DNA from: an uncultured Eubacterium sp.
GTDB lineage: Bacteria; Bacillota; Clostridia; Oscillospirales; Acutalibacteraceae
Direction: 5' to 3'
Assembly (NCBI GenBank): GCA_910584985.1
Contig: CAJUDJ010000002.1
Location: 62,001 to 126,000 of the forward strand
Length of the DNA stretch: 64,000 nt
The notes under the pieces are model-generated. The model was not told the DNA's origin. It did no database searches and saw only the letters and a list, made by a program, of their open reading frames with translations. Below are positions 50,120 through 59,225 of this stretch, piece by piece (within the stretch, counting starts at the first letter, position 1; each line of letters opens with the position of its first letter). The translations under genes were made by a program, and so were the position numbers.

Positions 50120-51484
50120 ATGGAAAAAACTATAGCTGCCGTGGCAACGGGAAATGCTGCGGGCGGAATCGGCGTTATAAGAATAAGCGGCGAAAAGGCC
50201 ATTGAAATTGCAGACAAAGTATTTTCCGCTGCAGACGGTTCATTTCTTTCCGAGTTAAAGGGTTACAGGGCAAAGTTCGGAAGCGTTGCTGCCGGCGGAA
50301 AAACACTTGATAATGCCGTTGCCCTTGTGTTCCGTGCGCCAAAAAGCTATACGGGCGAGGATGTCTGCGAGCTTTCTGTGCACGGAGGCGTTTTTATTGT
50401 TGAAAAAACACTTGAAGCTGTTTTTGCAGCCGGTGCAGCACCTGCAGGTGCAGGAGAATTTACAAAACGGGCTTTTCTGAACGGAAAAATGGATCTCACA
50501 CAAGCTGAAAGTGTAGCTGATTTAATTTCTGCAGAGGGTGAAGCAGCAGCGCAGGCCTCTTTTCATGCGCTTCAGGGTTCTTTGAGCAATAAAATAAACA
50601 GTATTCTTGAAATTCTGACAGACTGTTCTGCCAATATGGCAGCTTGGGTGGATTATCCCGATGAAGAAATTCCTGATCTTGCGGATGATGAGCTTGAAAA
50701 AACATTGACAAATGCCGCAAAAGCTCTGAAAGAACTTGTTGAGAACTATGAAAACGGCATCGCCGTGGTGCAGGGAATAGATACGGTTATAGCCGGGCGA
50801 CCGAATGCAGGAAAATCCACCCTTATGAATCTGCTTGCAGGCAGAGATAAAAGCATTGTTACGGATATTGAGGGAACAACAAGGGATATTGTTGAAGAAA
50901 GCGTAAGGCTTGGCGGTCTTGTGCTGCATCTGAGCGACACGGCCGGGCTGAGGAAATCAAAGGACGAAGTTGAAACAATCGGTATTGACCGTGCCTATAA
51001 TAAAATTGAACAGGCTTCTCTGATTCTGCCTGTGTTTGACAGCAGCAGAAAGCTTAATAAAGAGGATATGAATCTGATTGAGCGCTGCAGGGATAAGAAA
51101 GCGGTTGCAATTATAAATAAAACTGATCTCAGCACAAAGGCTGATGTGGAATTTATCCAATCTTCTTTTGCGCATTGTGTTTTTATAAGTGCAAAAAGCA
51201 CTGCGGATACAAGCGGTATTGAAAAAGAGATTAAATCACTCTTTGCTGCGGATACATTTGATGCTGCTGCCCCTATTCTTGCAAACCAACGGCAGAAGCA
51301 ATGCTGTGTTCGTGCAATGGATTTTATTTTTGATGCTGTGTCCTCGCTTATTATGGGTGTAACAAGAGATGCTGTGAATGTGCTTGTGGATTCGGCGATT
51401 GATGAATTGCTTTCGCTTACGGGCCAAAAGGCAAATATTGAGGTTGTTAATAATATTTTCAGCAAATTCTGTGTAGGTAAATAA
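50120..51484 (+). CDS. mnmE: tRNA modification GTPase MnmE
   Basis: With MnmG installs the 5-carboxymethylaminomethyl group on wobble uridine. 454 residues: N-terminal folate domain (AVATGNAAGGIGVIRISG), helical domain, inserted GTPase with G1 GRPNAGKSTLMN, G2/G3 IEGTTRDIVEE and DTAG, G4 INKTD, and the C-terminal Cys motif FSKFCVGK. GGAAGGAAG precedes the ATG. Two bases separate it from mnmG. Confidence 0.96.
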   Translation: MEKTIAAVATGNAAGGIGVIRISGEKAIEIADKVFSAADGSFLSELKGYRAKFGSVAAGGKTLDNAVALVFRAPKSYTGEDVCELSVHGGVFIVEKTLEAVFAAGAAPAGAGEFTKRAFLNGKMDLTQAESVADLISAEGEAAAQASFHALQGSLSNKINSILEILTDCSANMAAWVDYPDEEIPDLADDELEKTLTNAAKALKELVENYENGIAVVQGIDTVIAGRPNAGKSTLMNLLAGRDKSIVTDIEGTTRDIVEESVRLGGLVLHLSDTAGLRKSKDEVETIGIDRAYNKIEQASLILPVFDSSRKLNKEDMNLIERCRDKKAVAIINKTDLSTKADVEFIQSSFAHCVFISAKSTADTSGIEKEIKSLFAADTFDAAAPILANQRQKQCCVRAMDFIFDAVSSLIMGVTRDAVNVLVDSAIDELLSLTGQKANIEVVNNIFSKFCVGK

Positions 51485-51486
51485 TT

Positions 51487-53352
51487 ATGGAGTACTTTTC
51501 CGGGAAATATGATGTTATAGTAATCGGTGCAGGCCATGCGGGTATTGAAGCAGGGCTTGCCGCTGCACGCCTTGGCTGCAAAACAGCCGTTTTTACAATT
51601 AATCTTGACTGGATCGGGAATATGCCCTGCAATCCGTCTATAGGCGGAACATCAAAAGGCCATCTTGTAAGAGAAATTGATGCGCTTGGCGGTGAAATGG
51701 GAAAGGCGGCAGATAAATACAGCCTGCAGAGCAGAATGCTGAATCTTGGAAAAGGACCTGCCGTTCATTCTCTCCGTGCACAGATAGACAGGCGTGAATA
51801 TTCAAAAGGAATGAAGCACACGCTTGAACTTGAGAAAAATATTGAAGTAAGACAGGCTGAGATTACAGACATTTGCAGAACAGATGATCATTTGTGGCAG
51901 GTTAAAACAAAGCTGGAGGCTTTGTTTACTGCGAAAGCGGTTATTATTGCAACAGGCACTTTTCTTGGCGGGAGAGTTTATATCGGAGAGGTTTCCTATG
52001 AAAGCGGGCCGGATGGCATGTTTCCGGCTACAGAGCTTGCGGAAAGTCTGAAAAAGCTTCACATCCCGCTCCGGCGCTTTAAAACAGGCACGCCCAGTCG
52101 TGTGAACAGAAAGAGTATTGATTTTTCCAGAATGGAAAAGCAGACGGGGGATGAACATACTGTTCCGTTTAGCTTTGAAACAGAAACACCCCCTGAAAAT
52201 AAGGTTTGCTGCCACATTACATATACAAATGAAAACACAAAAAATGTTATTCTCGAAAACCTGCATCGCTCACCTATGTATAGCGGAAAAATCGAGGGCA
52301 AAGGGCCAAGATACTGCCCAAGCTTTGAGGACAAGATTGTTCGTTTTGCAGATAAAGAGCGGCATCAGCTTTTTATTGAGCCATGCGGCCTTGAAACAGA
52401 AGAAATGTATTTGCAGGGTCTGTCCTCTTCTCTTCCCGAGGAGGTTCAGCTTGCTTTTATTCACACCATTCCCGGCCTTGAAAATGCACAGGTGATGCGA
52501 ACCGCTTATGCAATTGAATATGATTGTGTTGATCCCACTGCTTTAAAAGCAACACTTGAATTTAATGAGTTGGAAGGGCTTTACGGTGCAGGCCAGTTCA
52601 ACGGTTCAAGCGGATATGAAGAGGCAGCGGCACAGGGGTTGGTTGCGGGAATCAATGCAGCACTGAAAATTCAGGGAAAAGAGCCGCTTATTCTGGACAG
52701 GGGTGGTTCATATATCGGCACGCTCATTGATGATCTTATTACAAAAGGATGTTCCGATCCTTACAGGATGATGACAAGCCGCAGTGAATACCGCCTTGTT
52801 TTAAGGCAGGATAATGCAGATGTGCGCCTTACGCCGCTGGGTTATCAAATCGGCCTTATCAGTGAGAACAGATACAACAGATTTCTTGAAAAGCAAAGAA
52901 TGGTGGCAGAGGAAACAGAGCGTATCAAAACCACTTCTGTTCATGCCGATTCAGATTTACAAAATATTCTTGAAAGCTGCGGCACAGCACCCCTTAAAAA
53001 AGGCTGTAAAATCATTGAGCTGCTCAAACGGCCGCAGGTAACCTATAAAGATATTAAAAGTATTGACAGCACACGGCCCGATTACCCTGCCGAGGTTTTT
53101 GAACAGGTTGAAATTGCTGTGAAATATGAGGGCTATATCGTAAGGCAGGAGCAGCAGATAAAGGAAATGCGCAGAATCGAATGCAAAAAAATTCCCGAAG
53201 ATATTGACTATTCTTCTCTTAAGGGGCTTCGTCTGGAAGCTGTGGAAAAGCTTTCAAAAATCAGACCGCAGAATCTGGGGCAGGCAAGCCGGATAAGCGG
53301 TGTGAACCCTGCTGACATTACTGCGCTGAATATAATTTTGGAGTCATTATGA
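51487..53352 (+). CDS. mnmG: tRNA uridine-5-carboxymethylaminomethyl enzyme MnmG
   Basis: FAD/NADH-dependent partner of MnmE. 621 residues: dinucleotide fold VIVIGAGHAGIEAGLAAARLG, catalytic segment NPSIGGTSKGHLVREIDALGG, GTFLGGRVYIG, RFKTGTPSRVN, MTSRSEYRLVLRQDNAD and C-terminal GLRLEAVEKLSKIRPQ and ASRISGVNPADI. Full length. Its stop overlaps the rsmG ATG. Confidence 0.97.
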   Translation: MEYFSGKYDVIVIGAGHAGIEAGLAAARLGCKTAVFTINLDWIGNMPCNPSIGGTSKGHLVREIDALGGEMGKAADKYSLQSRMLNLGKGPAVHSLRAQIDRREYSKGMKHTLELEKNIEVRQAEITDICRTDDHLWQVKTKLEALFTAKAVIIATGTFLGGRVYIGEVSYESGPDGMFPATELAESLKKLHIPLRRFKTGTPSRVNRKSIDFSRMEKQTGDEHTVPFSFETETPPENKVCCHITYTNENTKNVILENLHRSPMYSGKIEGKGPRYCPSFEDKIVRFADKERHQLFIEPCGLETEEMYLQGLSSSLPEEVQLAFIHTIPGLENAQVMRTAYAIEYDCVDPTALKATLEFNELEGLYGAGQFNGSSGYEEAAAQGLVAGINAALKIQGKEPLILDRGGSYIGTLIDDLITKGCSDPYRMMTSRSEYRLVLRQDNADVRLTPLGYQIGLISENRYNRFLEKQRMVAEETERIKTTSVHADSDLQNILESCGTAPLKKGCKIIELLKRPQVTYKDIKSIDSTRPDYPAEVFEQVEIAVKYEGYIVRQEQQIKEMRRIECKKIPEDIDYSSLKGLRLEAVEKLSKIRPQNLGQASRISGVNPADITALNIILESL

Positions 53353-54053
53353 TTAATACGGAATTTTTGAAAAAGGAAGCCGAAAAAATGGGAATCCAAC
53401 TGAGTGCATCTGCGCTCAGCCGATTTGATTTACTGGCACAGAGGCTTGTTTCCTATAACCGAAAGGTAAATCTTACAGCAATAACAGAGCCTGATGACAT
53501 TGTAATAAAGCATTTTCTGGACAGTATATCCCCACTTCCCCATATTTCTTTAAAAGAGAGAGCGAAAATTATTGATGTGGGGTGCGGCGCAGGATTTCCC
53601 GGTCTGCCTTTGCTTATTGCACGGGAGGACCTTGATGTTACTTTTCTGGACTCGATTGAAAAAAAACTGAAATTTATTGAGGATGTTATGCAGAATACGG
53701 GACTGTTCGGAACAACGGTTCACGGCAGGGCAGAGGATTTCGGAATTCGTCCTGCGTTCAGAGAGCAGTATGATACTGCTTTTACAAGGGCAGTTGCACC
53801 GCTGAATGTGCTTGCAGAATACTGCCTTCCGTTCGTAAAACCGGGAGGGCTGTATGTTTCCATGAAGGGTGCTTCGGATGAATCAGAGCTCGGACGGAAT
53901 GCCATTACAAAGCTTGGCGGCGAAGTTGAAAATATTGTTTCATTTAAACTTATGAACGGGGACAGCCGAAATTTGATTATGATAAGAAAAGTATCGCATA
54001 CTTCGCCAGAATACCCAAGGAAAACAAAGAAAATAGCGGTTAGCCCGCTCTGA
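53349..54053 (+). CDS. rsmG: 16S rRNA (guanine-527-N7)-methyltransferase
   Basis: 234 residues; NRKVNLTAITEPDDIVIKHF, SAM motif IDVGCGAGFPGLPLLI, SIEKKLKFIED and TRAVAPLNVLAEYCLPFVKPGG are the GidB/RsmG signatures. ATGA overlap with mnmG. A strong terminator follows, separating it from noc. Confidence 0.96.
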   Translation: MINTEFLKKEAEKMGIQLSASALSRFDLLAQRLVSYNRKVNLTAITEPDDIVIKHFLDSISPLPHISLKERAKIIDVGCGAGFPGLPLLIAREDLDVTFLDSIEKKLKFIEDVMQNTGLFGTTVHGRAEDFGIRPAFREQYDTAFTRAVAPLNVLAEYCLPFVKPGGLYVSMKGASDESELGRNAITKLGGEVENIVSFKLMNGDSRNLIMIRKVSHTSPEYPRKTKKIAVSPL

Positions 54054-54074
54054 TTTTAGAATAATATGTCGATT

Positions 54075-54112
54075 ATAAAGGATTTCTTTTGATAAGAAAT
54101 CCTTTATTTTTG
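54075..54112 (+). terminator. Terminator between rsmG and noc
   Basis: Fourteen-bp perfect stem (54075-54088 with 54094-54107), loop TTGAT, followed by TTTTTG. It ends the rpmH-rsmG transcript; noc is 42 bases downstream. Confidence 0.92.
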
Positions 54113-54154
54113 TTTAACTTTATGATATTATTTAAACAAGGAGTTGAGGTCAGA

Positions 54155-54985
54155 ATGCCTGAGGAAGTTATACGAATACCAACCGAAAAGCTTTTGCCGA
54201 ACCCCTATCAACCAAGAAAGCAGTTTAAGTCGGAAGATCTTCTGAGCCTCGCCGATTCCATAAAGGAAAACGGTGTTTTGCAGCCGCTACTTGCAAGGCG
54301 AATCAACAACAGCGATTATTTTGAAATCATTGCCGGGGAGCGCAGGCTGCGTGCATCTATTCTTGCAAATATGCAAACCGTGCCGTGCCTTGTTGTGGAT
54401 TGTGATTATGAGGAAAGCGCAATTTATTCCATACTTGAAAATATTCAGCGTGCAGATTTAAGCTTTTTTGAGGAGGCACAGGCGATTGCACATATGCAGA
54501 GCCACTTTAATTTAACACAGGAGCAGATTTCTAAAAAGCTTGGAAAAAGCCAAAGTGCACTGTCCAATAAGCTCAGAATTCTGCGGCTGCCTGTTGATGT
54601 AAGGTATTTTATCGAAAAGGAAAATCTTACGGAGCGCCATGCCCGTGCATTGCTGAAATGTGAAAATGAAAAACAGATGTGGACAACCCTGAATACCGTT
54701 AAGGAAAGAAAGCTGAATGTTGAACAGACAGAGGCGTTTATTGAAGGGCTGACAAAAAAGAAAGAAAAGAAACCGAAGAATGTTGTAAAAATATTCAGGG
54801 ATGTAAGGATATTTGTAAACACGGTTAATAAAGCAATTAACACAATGATCCAATCCGGTATACCTGCCGAGAGCAATAAAACCGAAACGGACGATTATAT
54901 TGAATTTTATGTAAAAATACCAAAAAACGCCCAGAATGATGGGCAAAGCACGCTTTTACAGCAAAAAGCGTCTGATTCCGCTTAA
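54155..54985 (+). CDS. noc: Noc-like ParB-family nucleoid occlusion protein
   Basis: CTP-binding ParB paralogue expected to bind Noc sites and keep FtsZ off the nucleoid. 276 residues: N-terminal CTPase with LLPNPYQPRKQF, NGVLQPLLARR and GERRLRAS; central HTH GKSQSALSNKLRILRLP, which differs from ParB's GKSRPAIANSLRLLRLP in the specificity region; basic linker and C-terminal domain. ATG 54155 behind AAGGAG is the start. It lacks the amphipathic N-terminal helix that anchors Bacillus Noc to the membrane; in-frame upstream starts lie in or next to the terminator and have no ribosome site. Confidence 0.85.
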   Translation: MPEEVIRIPTEKLLPNPYQPRKQFKSEDLLSLADSIKENGVLQPLLARRINNSDYFEIIAGERRLRASILANMQTVPCLVVDCDYEESAIYSILENIQRADLSFFEEAQAIAHMQSHFNLTQEQISKKLGKSQSALSNKLRILRLPVDVRYFIEKENLTERHARALLKCENEKQMWTTLNTVKERKLNVEQTEAFIEGLTKKKEKKPKNVVKIFRDVRIFVNTVNKAINTMIQSGIPAESNKTETDDYIEFYVKIPKNAQNDGQSTLLQQKASDSA

Positions 54986-55055
54986 AACGGGAAACCGTTT
55001 TAACATATTCTCCTCTTTTCATCACGTGGAATAGCCTGCCGGTCGGCAGGCTATT
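54984..55055 (+). terminator. Tandem hairpins after noc
   Basis: Two hairpins: AAAACGG-GAAA-CCGTTTT at 54984-55001, starting in the stop codon, and an 11-bp stem AATAGCCTGCC / GGCAGGCTATT with GGTC loop at 55030-55055. T-runs are weak. Confidence 0.6.
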
Positions 55056-55127
55056 CTGCATTTATAAATTTTTATGCATTTATTTTATAAAGGTGCAGAA
55101 AGATAAGAACACATCATTATATTGATT

Positions 55128-55143
55128 TGTTTCACGTGAAACA
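55128..55143. promoter_or_regulatory. parS: parS centromere site 1
   Basis: TGTTTCACGTGAAACA, an exact match to the bacterial parS consensus recognised by ParB/Spo0J, upstream of parA. Confidence 0.97.
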
Positions 55144-55199
55144 TTCCACACATGGCAGTGTTGAGCCTTTTAACTGCAATGCAGCAAAAAAATATGGAA

Positions 55200-55215
55200 T
55201 GTTTCATGTGAAACA
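55200..55215. promoter_or_regulatory. parS: parS centromere site 2
   Basis: TGTTTCATGTGAAACA, one base from consensus (C to T in the centre), embedded in a 24-base near-perfect palindrome (55196-55219). It lies 72 bases from site 1 and about 65 bases before the parA ATG, overlapping the likely promoter region. Confidence 0.93.
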
Positions 55216-55278
55216 TTCCTGTTTTATATTGAATATCGTTTTGTGATATTGTATAATGACATATACGGAGGTGAAGAT

Positions 55279-56049
55279 ATGGGAAAAACCGTAGCAATCT
55301 TTAATCAAAAGGGCGGAGTAGGCAAAACCACTACCTGTGTAAACTTTGCGGCAGCGCTTGGGGATAAGGGCAAAAAAACGCTCCTTGTTGATGTTGACCC
55401 GCAGGGAAATACTACAAGCGGTGTCGGAATTGACAAATCCATTATAGCCAACTCAACCTATGATATACTTATAAATAAAGTGCCTGCAAGGGATATTGTA
55501 ACGGCAACGCAGTTTAAAAATCTTTTTATTCTGCCTGCCACAATGAATCTTGCCGGTGCTGAATTGGAGCTTGCGGAGGTTGAGGACAGATATACCTCAT
55601 TAAAAAAAGCGCTTGCTCCGCTTGTTGCAGATTTTGATTACATCGTTATAGACTGTCCGCCGAGCCTTGGGCTTTTAAGTTTGAATGCATTAACCGCATC
55701 AGACACTTTAATTGTTCCGCTGCAGTGCGAATATTATGCACTTGAAGGGCTCAGCCAGCTTTTAAGCACGGTAAGAACAGTTAAACAGTATTATAATGAG
55801 CATCTTGAACTCGAAGGTGTTGTTTATACGATGTATGATAGCAGATTGAGGCTTACACAGCAGGTTGTGGACGAAGTAAACAAGTATTTTCCGAACAAAG
55901 CCTTTCATACAATGATACCCAGAAGTGTTAAGCTTGCGGAAGCACCAAGCTTCGGAATGCCGGTGATTTATTACGAAAAATATTCCAAACCAAGCTTTGC
56001 CTATAAAAAATTTGCGGATGAGTTCTTGAAAAAACAGAAAAAATGGTAA
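55279..56049 (+). CDS. parA: Chromosome partitioning ATPase ParA/Soj
   Basis: 256 residues; deviant Walker A FNQKGGVGKTT with the signature lysine, VDVDPQGNTTSG, Walker B YIVIDCPPSLG, and PRSVKLAEAPSFGMPV near the end. DNA-bound ATP dimers interact with ParB-parS and, in Firmicutes, tune DnaA. GGAGG seven bases before ATG 55279; the open frame reaches 55243 but without a ribosome site. parB follows 21 bases later. Confidence 0.96.
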   Translation: MGKTVAIFNQKGGVGKTTTCVNFAAALGDKGKKTLLVDVDPQGNTTSGVGIDKSIIANSTYDILINKVPARDIVTATQFKNLFILPATMNLAGAELELAEVEDRYTSLKKALAPLVADFDYIVIDCPPSLGLLSLNALTASDTLIVPLQCEYYALEGLSQLLSTVRTVKQYYNEHLELEGVVYTMYDSRLRLTQQVVDEVNKYFPNKAFHTMIPRSVKLAEAPSFGMPVIYYEKYSKPSFAYKKFADEFLKKQKKW

Positions 56050-56070
56050 TTTTAAAGTAAGGGGTGCAAT

Positions 56071-56922
56071 ATGGCAAAAAAACAGTCAGGGCTGGGAAAG
56101 GGTCTTGGAGCATTGCTGCTTGAAAACACAACTGAAGATATGGTTGCAACAAACACATTGCCGATAAGCGAAATTATTCCCAACAAGGAACAGCCCAGAA
56201 AAACATTTGATGAAGCAGCACTGTCAGAGCTTGCTGAAAGCATTAAGCAGCACGGTGTTTTGCAGCCGCTGCTTGTAAGGCCGCTGGCAGACGGCGGATA
56301 CCAGCTTGTTGCAGGTGAAAGGCGCTGGCGTGCAAGCAGAATGGCGGGACTGCGCGAGATTCCTGTTGTGGTTAAGGAATTAACGGACACAGAAACCATG
56401 GAGATTGCAATTATTGAAAATCTTCAGCGTGAGGACCTTAATCCGATTGAAGAAGCAGAAGGACTGCAGGCACTTATTGACAAATGCGGTTTCACACAGG
56501 AGGATATTGCTGCCAGTGTGGGAAAATCAAGGCCTGCCATCGCAAACAGCTTAAGATTATTGAGACTTCCGCCGGAAGTAAGGGATATGACCAGAAATGG
56601 TATAATATCCGCAGGGCATGCAAGAGCACTGCTTGCGCTTGACGGTGAAGCTGTAATTTATGAGGCGGCACAGAATATTGTTAAAAACAAACTTACGGTT
56701 CGTGATGTGGAGCGGCTTGCAAAAATTAAGGATAAAGAAAAAGTTGTTTCACAGAAAAGATATAAACGGCGCGACAGCTTTTATGATGAGGTTGAACTGA
56801 CCTTATCCGAGGTGCTTGGCAGAAGAGTTAAGGTTTATAACGGAAAAGGAAAGGGCACACTTGAGATAGAATTCTATTCACAGGAAGATTTAAAAAATAT
56901 AGCAAACAAATTAGGAGAATAA
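56071..56922 (+). CDS. parB: Chromosome partitioning protein ParB/Spo0J
   Basis: 283 residues; starts MAKKQSGLGKGLGALL, the ParA-stimulating N-terminal peptide with basic residues, then CTPase motifs NKEQPRKTFDE, HGVLQPLLVRPL, AGERRWRAS and IENLQREDLNPIEEA, HTH GKSRPAIANSLRLLRLP and C-terminal dimer domain. It binds the two parS sites upstream of parA. Five bases separate it from serS. Confidence 0.96.
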   Translation: MAKKQSGLGKGLGALLLENTTEDMVATNTLPISEIIPNKEQPRKTFDEAALSELAESIKQHGVLQPLLVRPLADGGYQLVAGERRWRASRMAGLREIPVVVKELTDTETMEIAIIENLQREDLNPIEEAEGLQALIDKCGFTQEDIAASVGKSRPAIANSLRLLRLPPEVRDMTRNGIISAGHARALLALDGEAVIYEAAQNIVKNKLTVRDVERLAKIKDKEKVVSQKRYKRRDSFYDEVELTLSEVLGRRVKVYNGKGKGTLEIEFYSQEDLKNIANKLGE

Positions 56923-56926
56923 ACAC

Positions 56927-58213
56927 ATGCTTGATATAAGATTTGTAAGGGAAAACCCCGAACTTGTAAGGGAAAATATTAAAAAGAAATTTCAGGACAG
57001 CAAGCTGCCGCTTGTGGATGAAGTGATTGCACTTGATGAAGAAAAAAGAGCAGCGCAGAAAAAAGCAGATGAGCTTCGTGCAAACCGAAATAAGATTTCA
57101 AAGGAAATCGGAAATCTTATGGCACAGGGAAAAAAGGAAGAGGGAATGGCGCTTCGTCAGAAGGTAAAGGAGCAGGCAGACGAGCTTGAGGCGCTTTCCG
57201 CAAGAGAAACGGAGCTGAATGAAAAAGTTACCTCCATTATGATGACAATTCCGAATATTATTGATGAAAGTGTGCCGATCGGAAAAGATGACAGCGAGAA
57301 TGTTGAAATTGAAAAGTTCGGTGAGCCGGCAGTGCCTGACTATGAAATTCCCTATCACACAGAAATTATGGAACGCTTTGCCGGCATAGATCTGGATGCC
57401 GCAGGCAGGGTTGCGGGCAACGGCTTCTATTATCTTATGGGTGATATTGCAAGGCTGCATTCGGCAGTGCTTGCCTATGCGCGTGATTTTATGATAAACA
57501 GAGGCTTCACATACTGCATTCCGCCGTATATGATTCGCTCGGCAGTGGTTGAAGGTGTTATGAGCTTTGCCGAAATGGATGCTATGATGTATAAAATCGA
57601 GGGAGAGGATCTTTATCTGATCGGTACTTCAGAGCATTCCATGATCGGAAAATTTATTGATACAATTACACCTGAGGCAGAGCTTCCGAAAACTTTAACC
57701 TCGTATTCACCATGCTTCAGAAAGGAAAAGGGTGCACACGGAATAGAGGAAAGAGGGGTTTACAGAATTCATCAGTTTGAAAAACAGGAAATGATTGTTG
57801 TCTGCAAGCCCGAAGAATCAAAAATGTGGTTTGATAAGCTCTGGCAGAACACGGTTGATTTGTTCCGATCTCTTGATGTGCCTGTCCGCACGCTTGAATG
57901 CTGTTCGGGCGATCTTGCGGATTTAAAGGTAAAGTCCGTGGATGTTGAAGCATGGTCGCCCCGCCAGAAAAAATATTTTGAGGTTGGCTCCTGCTCCAAT
58001 CTAACGGATGCACAGGCAAGGCGACTGAAGATCAGAGTTAAAGGCGAAAACGGAAATTATCTTGCACACACGCTGAACAATACCGTTGTTGCCCCGCCGA
58101 GAATGCTGATTGCATTTCTTGAAAACAATCTGCAGGCAGACGGCTCGGTGCTGATTCCCGAAGCACTTCGTATGTATATGGGCGGCGAAGATAAAATTGT
58201 TCCTAAAAAGTAA
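56927..58213 (+). CDS. serS: Seryl-tRNA synthetase
   Basis: Class II synthetase charging tRNA-Ser. 428 residues: N-terminal long antiparallel coiled coil (about 25-105), motif 2 PCFRKEKGAHGIEERGVYRI (Arg contacts ATP), and motif 3 NNTVVAPPRMLIAFLENN. Cotranscribed behind parB and ended by a strong terminator; this is the last gene of the block. Confidence 0.97.
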   Translation: MLDIRFVRENPELVRENIKKKFQDSKLPLVDEVIALDEEKRAAQKKADELRANRNKISKEIGNLMAQGKKEEGMALRQKVKEQADELEALSARETELNEKVTSIMMTIPNIIDESVPIGKDDSENVEIEKFGEPAVPDYEIPYHTEIMERFAGIDLDAAGRVAGNGFYYLMGDIARLHSAVLAYARDFMINRGFTYCIPPYMIRSAVVEGVMSFAEMDAMMYKIEGEDLYLIGTSEHSMIGKFIDTITPEAELPKTLTSYSPCFRKEKGAHGIEERGVYRIHQFEKQEMIVVCKPEESKMWFDKLWQNTVDLFRSLDVPVRTLECCSGDLADLKVKSVDVEAWSPRQKKYFEVGSCSNLTDAQARRLKIRVKGENGNYLAHTLNNTVVAPPRMLIAFLENNLQADGSVLIPEALRMYMGGEDKIVPKK

Positions 58214-58222
58214 TATAAAAGC

Positions 58223-58260
58223 AAAGCACCGTGATAATTCACGGTGCTTTCTTCTTTTAT
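58223..58260 (+). terminator. Terminator of serS
   Basis: Twelve-bp perfect stem AAAGCACCGTGA / TCACGGTGCTTT, loop TAAT, then CTTCTTTT. The remaining gap to trmB (58261-58434) holds no gene that I can support. Confidence 0.9.
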
Positions 58261-58434
58261 CTTTTTTGTTTACTATTTCTAACCTGCAGCGTTATGCAGC
58301 GTGCGGCACTCCTCTTTGCTCTTTTCTCAAAAAGAGAGGAACATTCCGCCGTGATAACGGAAATTTATATCTTTTTTAATAACGAAACCGCCTTGCCGCG
58401 GGCAATATTTTCATTTTTGTAAAAGCAAGATAAA

Positions 58435-59103
58435 CTAAAGCCGTGCCTCAAGGCGGTAAATCGGCATTCCCATATCGGAAAAGCGTTTTTCATATTCTGT
58501 TTTAATGTTTCCCTGAAAATCACTGCTGTGCAGGTCCAGACTGATATTGTTCAGTTTAAAGCCGTTTTGTGAAAGACTTTCTATGGAAAATTCGAAAAAA
58601 TGCATATTATCGGTTTTTTGATAAATTACAGCGTCTTTTTTCATAATTGTTTTATAAATATCAAGAAACTGCTTATGCGTTAAACGGTGCTTTGCATATT
58701 TGGCCTTCGGAAACGGGCAGCTGAAATTCAGGTTGATTTCGCTTATGGAATGCTCAGGAATGTAACCGGGCAGATATTCTGCCGTGCATTTCATAAATTT
58801 TATATTGGAAAGTTGTTTTTCAGCGGCGGCTTCACAGGCAGTTACAATTACATTGGCTGCCCGTTCAACCGCAAGTATGTTTACATCGGGATGCTGCTCG
58901 GCATAGGTGCAGGCAAATGCGCCTTTGCCGCAGCCAACCTCCAGCATAATGCGGTTTGCATTTCCGAAAAGTGTTTCAAAATCAATCAGTTTGGGTTCTT
59001 TTCCTGCATTTTCATAGTTCAGGTCTGCATTGCTGCATTCAATCAGATAATCGGAGCAGGCAGCAAGCCGCTCCTCCAGATTTTTCTTTCTTCGCATTCT
59101 CAT
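58435..59103 (-). CDS. trmB: tRNA (guanine-46-N7)-methyltransferase, variant active site
   Basis: SAM-dependent enzyme making m7G46 in the tRNA variable loop. 222 residues from ATG 59103 (MRMRRKKNLEERL, the family start); the frame opens further up to a TTG at 59169 without a ribosome site. MLEVGCGKGAFACTYA is the SAM motif, AVERAAN follows, and TEYEKRFSDMGMPIYRLEA closes. The usual active-site SDPWPKKRHxKRRL reads SCPFPKAKYAKHRL here: the conserved Asp is Cys and Trp is Phe. Family assignment is firm; the altered motif may define a clade. Confidence 0.85.
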   Translation of the reverse strand: MRMRRKKNLEERLAACSDYLIECSNADLNYENAGKEPKLIDFETLFGNANRIMLEVGCGKGAFACTYAEQHPDVNILAVERAANVIVTACEAAAEKQLSNIKFMKCTAEYLPGYIPEHSISEINLNFSCPFPKAKYAKHRLTHKQFLDIYKTIMKKDAVIYQKTDNMHFFEFSIESLSQNGFKLNNISLDLHSSDFQGNIKTEYEKRFSDMGMPIYRLEARL

Positions 59104-59175
59104 TTCAATCACCGTAAGCATTTTATCATAAAACTGTTTTATCGGCAAGTCTGTTTCTTCAGCAGACAATACATA

Positions 59176-59204
59176 TTGACAGAAAGATGCAATATGTATA
59201 TACT
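59176..59204 (+). promoter_or_regulatory. Promoter of the membrane-protein/acetyltransferase pair
   Basis: TTGACA (59176-59181), 17-base spacer, TATACT (59199-59204), 22 bases before the start of the next gene. Confidence 0.75.
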
Positions 59205-59225
59205 TAAATTAGAAGAGGTGTTCTT

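Noticed and set aside
54089..54154. Longer Noc N-terminus starting at TTG 54089
   Set aside because: The extension is translated from the terminator hairpin and has no ribosome site.
58261..58434. Short open frames between serS and trmB
   Set aside because: Overlap the serS terminator or lack ribosome sites and protein-like composition; only small imperfect repeats are visible.
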